Shown: piece after piece, positions 35,766 through 46,076 of the stretch
How the letters are laid out: the number at the start of each line of letters is the position of its first letter
Numbering within the stretch: the stretch's first letter is position 1
Assembly: GCA_008360975.2 (NCBI GenBank)
Contig: CM039183.1
Coordinates: 35,827,850-35,891,849 of the forward strand
Direction of reading: 5' to 3'
DNA length: 64,000 bases
From: Lichenostomus cassidix
Taxonomy: Eukaryota; Chordata; Aves; Passeriformes; Meliphagidae
Notes under the pieces: generated by a model
The model's input: the letters and a program-made list of their open reading frames with translations, nothing else
What the model was told of the DNA's origin: nothing
Database searches by the model: none
Program-made: the position numbers and the translations under genes

Positions 35766-38700
35766 ACTTCTCCAAAAAGTCCCAAATCGGGGAATAATTT
35801 GAGTGTATCTTAAGACCTACCCCCAAGCTAAGGGAACTTAGGAAAGCTTTAGATTTTCATGAGAAATCCTGCATTCCTGAGCTGCATATTGTTACAGAGA
35901 AGAGAGATCAGTCAGTTTGCCTCTTCCAAAATCTGAAGAACGAATACCATCTACCAGCAAAATTTAGAATTTTAAAGTTACATGCTTGTTATGAAACTAA
36001 TTGTTTATCTTCTATTGAGCACTGAGATAATTTGCGTAACAGAGTGTAAACTGAAGAAATGAAAGTAACCTGGGAGCTTTTAAAAGGTTATCACACCATA
36101 ATGCTTTCCCCTTCACCCTTTTTAATTTTCTTCCTGCTGTGATCGAATGCAGGGAAAAGAGCTACACAAGCTCTGCATGCCTGGCAGGACACAAGTCCTC
36201 TGTATATGCATACTTTACTGGCAAAATGCATAGCAGAGCTCCTGTTAGCCTGAATGCTTATCCCAACATAGCAAAGTGTTTATACAGCAAGGAGAGGAGG
36301 ATGACAACAGTCCAAGACAGGCACACATGGTCTGGGAAGGAGTTGGAAAGATGGGGAGCAACTGCCCAGGTTCTGGTGAGAAGCAGTTCAGTCTTGCACC
36401 TTTTGCCAGAAGCATCAAATACTCAGGGAGAAGGGAGATGAACTTGAACATGTGTCAATACAAAACTCCTTAGAGATGCAACGTTTAGGGACTGCAGGTC
36501 TTGATAATGAATGGAGGTATTTATTTGGAAAAATAAACCCCTTGAAGTTAAGCAATTCTGTTCCAAGCTCCTAAAGAGATCCTCAAAAAACACATCAGGG
36601 TGAAGTACTTGAGTTATCTTGGGTGCAGAACATGAAGTTCACAAAAATAGCACTGGAAAGGCAAGTTGCTTCTTTCCAAAATGCCAAGTGTTGCTGTTCA
36701 ACTGTTTCCCACACAGATTTCTGTACTTTAATACGTTCATATATACACATATAAATATATATAAAGCACAATTATCGGCAATTTGCTTGGGAAAAAAAAA
36801 TAAACAAAGAGCTGCATTAAGATACTCAAGACATAGATGAGTTTATCAGTCCAGTCCTAGAGCTCAGTTCCAGGGACCACCGAGTCCCTCTGTCTCCTTT
36901 TTTACTTTAACTGGGTCCATTAACCTAAAAAGTCACTTACACTGACAACAAGGGCAGCACTACACACAAGTAAAATTGAGGAGCTAAGCAAGACAGCTGG
37001 ACTAAACAGCAAAAAAACGACACAAAAGTATACTGAGAATCTAAGGAGGATGTGGGCTATGCTGTCACACTTACAAAAGCAAGCTGGATAGTTCCTCAAA
37101 AATAACTGAGGTGAATAACCACAAAGGGTCTAGGACAGCAGCTATATCACATGCTCACAGACAACTGAATACTTCTTTTCACAGACAACAGTAAGCACTA
37201 AATCAAAGGTAATCAGACCCACCCATTACTGTCATCTGGCACTCTATCAAAAACAAATCCCCCAAACATGCTTGCACGAAGTCCCTTCAGTGACTTTTGG
37301 CATCCTGAAGTACAGGTGGTTTGTTACATTACTAAATCTCAATGTCTACAACAAACTAAGCCTCCACAAATATAAACATACCTATGTATGTCCCTAAGTA
37401 AAGATGCTTTTGCATTTATGATACATGAAGTTTCATACAGAGCAGTCATGGACCATTTCGGGCAACTGTACATTTGAAGTACAGAGATCAGAGTCAGTCT
37501 AGTCAAACCATTTACTCAATGCACAGCCTGTGAGAAATCTCTCTATGGTGAGATCCACACCATCACTCCTTACACAGGAAGTTAACACATTAAAAACTAC
37601 AGAGGCAGCAGAGGCAGTACAGCAGGATATTGCCACCTGCATTGTAATACTAAGCATCAAGGGCACAGTGATCACCTCTACACTGGGCATTTCAGGAACA
37701 GATCCAACACAAGAGTAGCTAATGAGTTCTTCAGGGGTTATTATAAAACCATTTCTTTTAGAAGACCTCAAAGAAATGGGGGCATGGAGGAAGGCTGACA
37801 AAGAATTATTCACATGCTGATACAAAAACAGGGCAGCTTTTTGATTTTCATATTGTGTTGGTAGTTCACACATTCTTTTGGTAAGAGATAAGCTTTGGAA
37901 AGAAGGCCTCTCCTATGAAAATTCACGGCTTATACTTGTCAAGCACTGATTGCTCTCACCTTGTTTCAATAACTATAAATTACATTCACAGCAACACAAA
38001 GGGTCAGCACAAGGTACAAGAACTGTTTATACTCTCAACAGACAAAATACTTCCCCCGCATCCAAACCATGTTTATATGTGAGGCAACACAGAAACATGG
38101 ATCACATTTACTTCAAAGCTTCAACTATTTCACCCTCCTAGTCTTTCCCACAACGAGTTAGTTGCAAAGTCAGACTACAAAAGTATCACCTCCTAACTCC
38201 AGCCTGTGTCTGCAACAGACACACCACGAACACACATAAGCAGTTGTATCCAGGCAGAGAAGTTTCATATCCCCTCAGCAGACTTAGTAGCATGAGCAAG
38301 TCCATTTCTACATGAAAGATACAATCCTTCACGTCTACAGGATTAGAAAGCAGTGTGGATTTTGTCATTTTTTCCTGGATTTATCCCTCCCCTCTGATAC
38401 GAAAGGCTGCAGCCATGCAGGAGACACTAGTGAAATAAACCTGGAAAGATCCCTTTTGCTGCTCCCCTCTTATGTCCCCTAGTAGGGAGCTTGTGAAAGT
38501 TACACGACAAATCCACAGCAGAGCCAACACCAGAACCACAACCTGCCACTTCCCCAGGCTCCAACTTTCAACACTAAATGATACTTTTCATACTCCTATA
38601 TTTGCCTTCTTGCCCATGCTCAAGTTTTCCTTGCAACAGCTTTTTAAAGGCCACACATAGAGAGCAGAGAGGGAACAGAGACATCCCACAAGAACCTTCA

Positions 38701-38770
38701 GTGGAAGCAGATGATGCAATAGATATTAATGCTCCTGTACAACCCAGGATGTATGTGCTGATCTAATGGC

Positions 38771-38970
38771 CTTTCCTTTCCTTTCCTTTCCTTTCCTTTC
38801 CTTTCCTTTCCTTTCCTTTCCTTTCCTTTCCTTTCCTTTCCTTTTTCCTTTCCTTTCCTTTCCTTTTTCCTTTCCTTTCCTTTCCTTTCCTTTCCTTTCC
38901 TTTCCTTTCCTTTCCTTTCCTTTCCTTTCCTTTCCTTTCCTTTCCTTTCCTTTCCTTTCCTTTCCTTTCC
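38771..38970. repeat. (CTTTC)n pentanucleotide microsatellite, 200 bp
   Basis: This is an almost pure run of CTTTC units for 200 bp. It is interrupted only by two 7-nt CTTTTTC variants, near 38841 and 38864, which are otherwise in register. One strand is all pyrimidine, the other all purine. Since the unit is a pentamer without stops, all three frames stay open on each strand, which explains the artificial Lys-Gly-Lys-Glu-Arg and Phe-Pro-Phe-Leu-Ser frames. In the AGPAT4 pre-mRNA it reads GAAAG repeats. Confidence 0.98.
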
Positions 38971-41900
38971 AGAAATGCAAGTTGAGTATTCAGCAATTTG
39001 GATGGTTCTGTACTATAAACTACAAGTTACAACTTTAGCACCAAGTGGACAGTATTGTGCGCATATGCATACAAATATACATCACTCCTATTATTCTTAC
39101 TTGAGAAGGAATTAAAGGCATTGATAGATGCTAGGAAGACAACAATTGGAAGATAAAAATCATCAGCACTGGGAAAAGGGTAACTTTCTTTCCTCACTAC
39201 ACTCCTGTATAACGACCTCTTTACATTTTCCGGCATTGTGATTCAAATTTTAGTAATTTTGAGCAGCGTCTTTAAGCCTTTTCCTAGGAGTCTAATTCGT
39301 AACTTGTGTGGCTTTGTTGTTTTGTTTATTTTAAAAAGCCAGGAAGTGCAACAAAAGAAGAACATATAATTTGTGGCAGCAAAAATCTTAAAAAAATTGT
39401 GGAAAGTGGCAGAGATAGGGCATGAGTCACTGATCTGAGAAATACCCCATGGTGACAATACTGCTGGTTTACAAGTGGGACTTCCACCACAGCGCTGCAG
39501 GTTGGTAGCACATTTTCTACCGTCCCAAAAAATCCAGTATAAATACTTTTAACATTTCCCTCTCTCTGAGCAGCTGTATGGCCTGCTGGAGACAACCACG
39601 TTCTCCTACTTGGTGGGTCTGAGCCCTGCTGCCCATGCTGCCACAGATGCAAACAGGTACAGGGCAGAGACCACATTCTTTGTGCTTCCAAGTCACAGCG
39701 ATCTGAGCTAACAGCACTGACCTTCTCCATGAGGAAATCCAAAAGCTTCCAGTACAAATCACAAGACATTGTTAACAGTGCTGGAAATGAAAAGTGCCAT
39801 TCACCTGATTACAGCTCCAAGTGAGCTGTTAGGTTTCTGTATCTTCTGTGACGGCAGACAGTCTCCTTCAGCTAAGCCATTTGCATATTTTTAATTAATA
39901 TGAAGCAACATTAGTATGCTCTTTGAATACTAAGGAAACATTGCACAGTAAAGGACTCACAAGGCTTTTTTTAACCTCTAAGTATTGATTTAATTTGTCT
40001 GTATTCTATTATATGACACTGAAGAGTATGAAGTAGCTGAATTTCTCCTTTATGAAAATTGCATCCCAGAATTGGAAATGACAATGCAAACAAAAGATGT
40101 AGCCACACCAAGACAGAGATACACAGGATATTAATATTTATTCATTAAATATTGTTTAATGGTTCTTTCTATAGAAAATAGTTTAACTGAAGAATGAATG
40201 TGGCAGGAAAGCTTCCAGATTTGTTACTCAAAGAAAACCAACTCCTGCCTTAAAGAAGTAACACCCAATACTGAAAAAACATCTTATAGCTGAGATGTGG
40301 TTGGCGTGGCTCCAAAAAATAAGGCCAGCTTCAGTGAAAGGCTCCGATGCGCCTACACACAAAACAACCAGACATCCAGATGTCATGTAAAAACCCAAAC
40401 AAAAATGGTGACAGCTTTACCCTCACTTCAGCAGTTCCACTCTACTTCAGTTTTCACTCACCTCTGCCTTGTGAGATGACCGTTCAGAACTGTTTTGCCA
40501 CAACATGAACTAATACTTTCAGCCTCCTCATTCTCCCTGACCATCAGTCCCCCAATAGCCTGATTTAATTTGAGAATTTCAAATAAAATTTTAATTTGAG
40601 AATAAAAGCCTTTATCACAGGCACTAGATTTATCAAGTCCAATAATAAAGGGAGGTTTCATTTTGGACCGGATTCAAACCCTGTAAAAGCCAAAAGAAAT
40701 CTCTCAACAACTTCCAGTTAGCAAACACTATGACTCCAAAACAGCCAAACGTGGTGTAACTAATCAATGATCTTGTTCTCTCAGCACCTTAAGCCAGGGC
40801 TAGTCAAAACCACCTTAAACATCTAGCAAAATCATTCAGAGATAGTGTTTGATCTGATTGCATTTACTTTACTGGATGGCAAGTGTGCAGATGTTAACAA
40901 TTCCCAAACACGCTGTTAAGAATCCAGGAACATTTTAACGAATTTTGCACCAAACTTAGCATTAGATACAGCAACACCTACCTGTATTTTCTGCCTCTCT
41001 GAACAACTGCAGGTGCCCAAGTCCTTCTAAAAGCCTGGCTTTGAGCACTTGTCCTGCTTAATTCAAATATGTTTGAGATACTTTTACAAGGCTTAAACTC
41101 AAACTGAAGCTTTTCTCTGTCTCCCTCTTGGGTGTAATGCAATATTTATGCACATGCTCAGAGGCACAGGCATGTAAAAAACATACAGTGACACAGAACC
41201 ACAGAATTAACCCCTGACCAACCACCTGTGACTCAAAGGGGGGAACCTCATAAATTAATCTGCTTGCAGACAGAAGTGCAAAACAGTATCTGCAGTAATA
41301 GTATTTTCCAAAGTGCTCAAAAAACCTGGCAAGAAGAAGCAAACTACGATGTGTGAAGACACAGATAATGTGGAGACAGGGAGAGAAGCAGGACACAGTT
41401 TAACTTTCATAAAATAGCTTTCAGTTGAAATCATGTGCCAGTTCCACATACAGACTCCCCCAAAACACATTTCTTTCCCTGTCTTTAACAGCAGGTTTTA
41501 AGTAGAGTCTTACTCCTTTTCCGATAGGTGAAAAAACCTGCTTTGTCTGCTAACTGAACTGGCATTGGCAAACCTTTACATCTACCTGGATCCTGCTGGA
41601 AAAATGTGAAAGAAATTTAACTTTGTTGGTCCGATTAAAAGGAAATCTAGTGCACATCAGAAGTCTTTCCGATATTAATACACAGTCCCACATGCTACTG
41701 AAATTGGTGTGCTTGTCTTTGCCTGCAACTCCTAACCTTTGGCAAGTAAACCCTCTCTCAGTGACCTCTATCTCTTACTTCCTTCAGGCCTAGAAGTGGT
41801 TAATTGCTTTTCCCTGTTCCTTTTATTTATGCTACAGTAGAAACCTCAAGCCAGGTCAGCCTTTTTACAAGAAGCAGAAAATTATTTCAGTGTAAAGATC

Positions 41901-44900
41901 TTTGTGGCAATATAACAAGACAGACAGAAGAGCAGAAGGTCAAAACAGCAGCATAAGAAGCAAAAAGGCTTTAAGTTCAACTTGGAGAACAGACCACTAG
42001 CAGGACCATAACTCAGCATCTCCTGACTGCAGGCACACTATAGTTGTTAGACTGCTCTGTGCAGTTCCTAACACACAGCTTAAGTGCCTTTTCAGCAAAT
42101 CCATCACATTAGGAAAGAGAGGTCTTTGCAGCATCTTCATCCTTGCCACAACACACAGTTATTCTCATTCATTTCCATTTCTTCTTTCTCTGACCCTACC
42201 TTGGACCCTACCTCATCTCCAGTTCAAGGTACTGGAGTAAGGCAGGGAAAAGCATGAAAACAAAGTGAGTCAGCAGTTTCAGAGCAGCACACTAGCATTA
42301 GTCAGAGGTGATCAGGGTCCTCACCACAGTCACATGTGAATGAGCCTAAGACCACCAAATAACAGACTGGTGAGCACACTTTCCCAAACGCCTGAAAATG
42401 AATCACTGGGCAAGGCCACCCCACAGACAAAGCACTTCAGGGAAAAAACACATTCTCAGCTGCCACATACCAGTCCTGAAAGGCAACAAAGCACACGGGG
42501 TACTGCTCTGTCGCATTTCTAGTTCCCTTACAAAAAGTCCACTGCATTCAGTCCAGCTGAATTAAACACACCTGATGAGACAGTTGCCTTGACTCCTATA
42601 ATGTTTTCCCTACTGAACGAAGCCCAGAGCTGCAAAAGCATTTGCTGAGTAAAGCACATGCACAGTGCACTACTATGCATTGCTGCTCTCCTGCTCATCT
42701 GCTCACTTATCAGGACACACTGACACCAGTAGTAGTGATGCCATTAGTTAAGGCAGTGGTGTTCTACATCCTGCAGTGGAAATCTGAATTTTTAAAATTG
42801 AAGACCAAATTACTAATGCAAGTTCTAAGGGCTGCAAGTGGTCATTTGCAACACAGGAACAGTACCTTGCTACCCTCAGCACAGCTGTGACAGTGTCTTT
42901 CTTCGCAAAGAGATTTGAAAGAGCATTGTTCCCAGTCTTCACCTTCCAGCAATGAAATCAAGGGTACACAAAAGAAAAAAACAATCCACCCCTTTCAGCA
43001 TGGCAGAGTACAGCCATAGGATTCTCATCCATCACCTGCAAGAGAACCCTTCTCCTACAAATCTCTTCTCTGTTATGGTACAGTAAGTCCATTAAACTGG
43101 GAGTGATGTACAACCATCACTCCAGGAAAGCACACCTCACTTGAGAGAGATGAGCATGGCTTCAGTGCCTCGCCACTTGGGCTGGACAGAGCAAGGCTTA
43201 CTGCTAAAACAACCTCCCCACCAAACTGACACCTAGTGAGGATCAAACGCAGTTAATTCCCACGCTTTGGGCACAGCATTCTCTGTTCTGTGACTCTGGG
43301 CAAGTGCTAACCTCTCTGTGTGATTTCTCCACTCCTAAAATACGTTACTTTCACCTTCTTGTGAAGCACTTACTAAAACCTGTTAAAATGCCTGCCATCA
43401 ACACAACTAAGCTTAAGAGCAACCTTTATCCATGAGCAGCTTGCTATACCTTCTCTCTTCCCTGCAGGCTTTCCAATATATTCTTCCACATGAAACCTGG
43501 CCCTGTCATCCAAAAAACACAGTTAGGGTTTCATTTTTCGATACAGCTTACTCAGGCATTGTAATGTAAAACATTAACAGGGAAGAGCAAAGCTACACAT
43601 AATACTTACACAAATTTCTAAAGTGTATAAATATGTGTTTTAATCCACAGCATTTAGAAAACCAGAGCATTGTATCAAATACAAGCAGTTAGAGAAAGTC
43701 AGAAAATGACAGCAAACATTTAGAGCACATCAATATTCTACTGATCCATGTAGCCAATCTTTACACAGAAGTAGTCCTGGCATATTTAAACAGACCTCTG
43801 TATGTCTACATCAATCTTATCCTTCACGTGAGAAGTTAAGAGAAAAAAAGGCTGCAAATTTCAGCTTAAGTTGTTTCGCAACAGTTTCTCTACTCCACCA
43901 GTTTCTAATTCTTTTGCTACTCACTCTAGTGTGAAGTCATTATCAGTACAAGCTGAGGCTGCAATCGCCTGGTACAACTTCCTGGGCTGGAGGCATCATC
44001 GTTTTTAAATAAATGCTTGGGATTTTTTGTTTGAGAGTTTCTGGCATCTTTCTACCTTCTTGTAAAGCATTTTCAGTTTTCATGTAGCAGCAAGGTTGCT
44101 CTCTCCCACACGAGCACCTGCGTAAGGTACATCATTCTTACATGTCTGCACAGGGACTCAAACCACGACTTTTACAAATGTGTAACAAAGATAAAGACCA
44201 GAAGCCTTGGTGTGACATTGTTGAAACAGACCCTTTTTTTAGCCATTCGAGTGAGTACTCACTTGTTGAAATAAACGCTAAAAAGCATTACTTGTTATTT
44301 AAATAACCTGCACCGCACGGTATCGGTCGACACACCTTAAGTCAGTTTGTGGCCATTATTTAATTCGGCTTAAATATCTTTACGAACAGACGCCGACAGG
44401 TGAAAGCAGAGCTCCCACAACACGTGAGCACATCACCAGGGAGGCAGCCTGCTCCTCTCTCCCCGCCTCAGCTCGCGGACTCGCGGCTACGGCGGACGGA
44501 ACAGCCGCCGCGCCCGACCCGCACCGCCCGCCGGACCCCGCCGCGCCCGCCCGCCGTGGAGCAGCGCCTCCGGGGAGGCGGCAGCGAGCGGGCGATGGCA
44601 CCGCCCGTTCCCAGGGCACCCGCACCGCCCGCCCCATCCCCGGCCACCGCCAGCCGCGCCGCGCCGCGCCGAGCGGGGAACGCCGAAGGGAAAGTGGAAG
44701 GGGCGGCACGCCCGCCCGGCGCGGCAGAGTGGCTCGGCGGGGCTGGGCCGCTGTAGCTCCGCCGTTTCCACGGAAACCCCGGCGCGGGCAGCGCTCGCCA
44801 CACAAAGGGGGCCCGCAGGCGGCAGGAAAATTCTCGGCGGCCGCGGGAGAAACGGCGCGGGTCCGAGCGGCGGGGGAGCCCCCGTTCGGCGATGAATAAA

Positions 44901-45053
44901 TCGGGGAACTTGCGCTCGCAGCCCACCTCCCGCCTCTCCCGCACGCCCCGCCGGTCCCTCGCCTGGCCGCCACAGCGCACCGGGGGGCGGCAGCGCCGGG
45001 GAGGGGCTGGCTCGGGGCTGGTTCTGGCGCCCGGGGCAGCGCCGGGCGGAGGA

Positions 45054-45068
45054 GGGAGGGAGGGAGGG
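45054..45068 (+). promoter_or_regulatory. G-quadruplex motif in the promoter island
   Basis: GGGAGGGAGGGAGGG: four runs of three guanines with single-adenine loops, among the most stable G4 patterns by rule. It is on the non-template (plus) strand; the AGPAT4 sense strand is the C-rich complement. It lies just inside intron 1, about 40 bp past the predicted donor. Folding in vivo is inference. Confidence 0.7.
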
Positions 45069-45110
45069 CGGCCCCGCACCTGCGGAGGGCGCCGGGGGAA
45101 GAGCACGTAC

Positions 45111-45300
45111 CTGGCGCCGGCGGGCCTGGGCACGCGTGCCGCGCTGGGGCGCCGGGAGCGGGCGGCGGCCGAGCCGCACCGGCTGCCACTACTTTGCACG
45201 CGGCGGGAGCGGGCGGGCGGCTCGGGCGGGGCCGGCAGGCTCCACCCGCCGGGCGGCTCCACTCCGGGAACAGGGCCCCCCTCGCCTTCCCTCCCCGCCG
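45111..45300 (-). other. AGPAT4: AGPAT4 non-coding exon 1 (5' end approximate)
   Basis: This is the predicted first exon. The minus strand reads GGCGCCAG|GTACGTGC, a good donor with GT at 45110-45109. The only CpG island upstream of exon 2 lies here, and the known vertebrate AGPAT4 structure has a non-coding first exon. The plus strand has no CAT between 45111 and 45300, so this exon has no ATG in any frame, which fits a 5' UTR. An in-frame stop lies at 45303-45301. A second possible donor, CAG|GTGCGG with GT at 45079-45078, would lengthen the exon by 31 nt. The transcription start is not visible; an ATG at 45307-45305 would open a long upstream frame if transcription began further right, so I place the 5' end to its left. 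The exon is inferred, not proven. Confidence 0.6.
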
Positions 45301-46043
45301 TCAGCATGTCACTTCCTCCTGGGGCGGCGGGAACGGGCGACCCCTCCCCGCACGGACATCGCCCGCCCTTCGGGGCGCCGCCGGAGCGGGGAAGGAGCGC
45401 AGCCGGCGGCGCCCCGCGGCTGAGGAAGGGCGGCGGGCTCTAGGAGGGAGCGGGAGCCGGGAAACGGCGGCCGGGGAAAGGGGCGCGGCGCAGCGCAGTC
45501 CCCCAGGGTCGCCGGCGCTGATCGGAGCTGAGTGCTCGCCATCCCTTACCGGGCTAACGCGGGGTCAAGTTGGACGGGGTGCTGTCTCGGGTGATGCGCA
45601 CCTGTGACCATCGGACCCTTCACGCAGAAACTGGGCAATAAAAAGCAACTCCACGGCCTGAATGCCGTGGAAAAAGATAAATGGCGTGGCAGCCATCCAA
45701 GCACCGAGTACGCTGACACATAATATTCGCTCTCTGTGACAACGCAAACATTTGCTGCCAGGCTCGCACTGGAGTGAAAGGCAGCTTCCATGAATAGAGA
45801 ATAGTAAGAACGGAGTCTATTATAAGCATCCAAAGCATTGGAAGATGCTGGTGCTTGGGATGACACATCGCTGGGACAGCACTGTCAGCTCCTGGGTGTC
45901 TGGTTGTGCCGGGGCTGGAGGGCTCCCGAGGCGGGGACTGGCAGGCGATGAGCTGGATAGAGCAAAGCTCTGTTGCAGTCCCGGTCCCTACCAGCCATGT
46001 AGAATCCCTGTTTACCCTCAGTGTAAGATAAACACAAACACTT

Positions 46044-46076
46044 GTCATGGTTTAACTCCGGTCAGCAACTATCGGT
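46044..46076 (-). mobile_element. Possible LTR terminal scrap
   Basis: TGTCATGGTTTAACTCCGGTCAGCAACT resembles the reverse complement of the end of family A LTRs (compare CCTGTATGGTTAAATCACGACA at 4081-4102). Only about 30 bases match; what follows does not continue the LTR in a form I can recognise. Confidence 0.4.

Larger units (their letters stand above)
31257..45110 (-). other. AGPAT4: AGPAT4 intron 1
   Basis: This intron of about 13.9 kb lies between the non-coding first exon and exon 2. It holds a CR1 fragment joined to part of an LTR (35096-35765) and a 200-bp CTTTC microsatellite. Open frames at 37499-37873 and 39326-39769 on the minus strand are the longest outside the CpG island, but no domain is recognisable in them. 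The right boundary depends on the exon 1 donor call. Confidence 0.65.
44440..45560 (-). promoter_or_regulatory. CpG island promoter of AGPAT4
   Basis: This roughly 1.1-kb block is very GC-rich and dense in CpG, in sharp contrast to the AT-rich sequence on both sides. It holds many GC-box (Sp1-type) cores, for example GGGCGGGGC near 45225-45233 and GGGCGGGCGG at 45211-45220, and I see no TATA box placed for the gene. Such islands are typical TATA-less vertebrate promoters with dispersed start sites. The long open frames on both strands here result from the near absence of AT-rich stop codons and are not proteins. The island could also drive a divergent transcript to the right; nothing in the sequence proves this. 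Confidence 0.85.

Noticed and set aside
38726..39038. Open frames with Lys-Gly-Glu-Arg or Phe-Pro-Leu-Ser repeats
   Set aside because: They are translations of the CTTTC microsatellite; a stop-free pentamer keeps all frames open.
39326..39769. 147-codon minus-strand open frame, longest outside the island
   Set aside because: No recognisable domain or splice-supported ends. With about one stop per 18 codons, a few frames this long are expected by chance in 64 kb on six frames.
44380..45607. Several open frames of 95-279 codons on both strands in the GC-rich block
   Set aside because: They overlap in many frames, are rich in Arg, Pro, Ala and Gly, and result from lack of AT-rich stop codons in a CpG island. 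None shows a domain.
45620..46048. 142-codon minus-strand frame next to the promoter
   Set aside because: Partly in the island's GC-rich shore, no domain seen, and it is on the upstream side of the predicted start of transcription.
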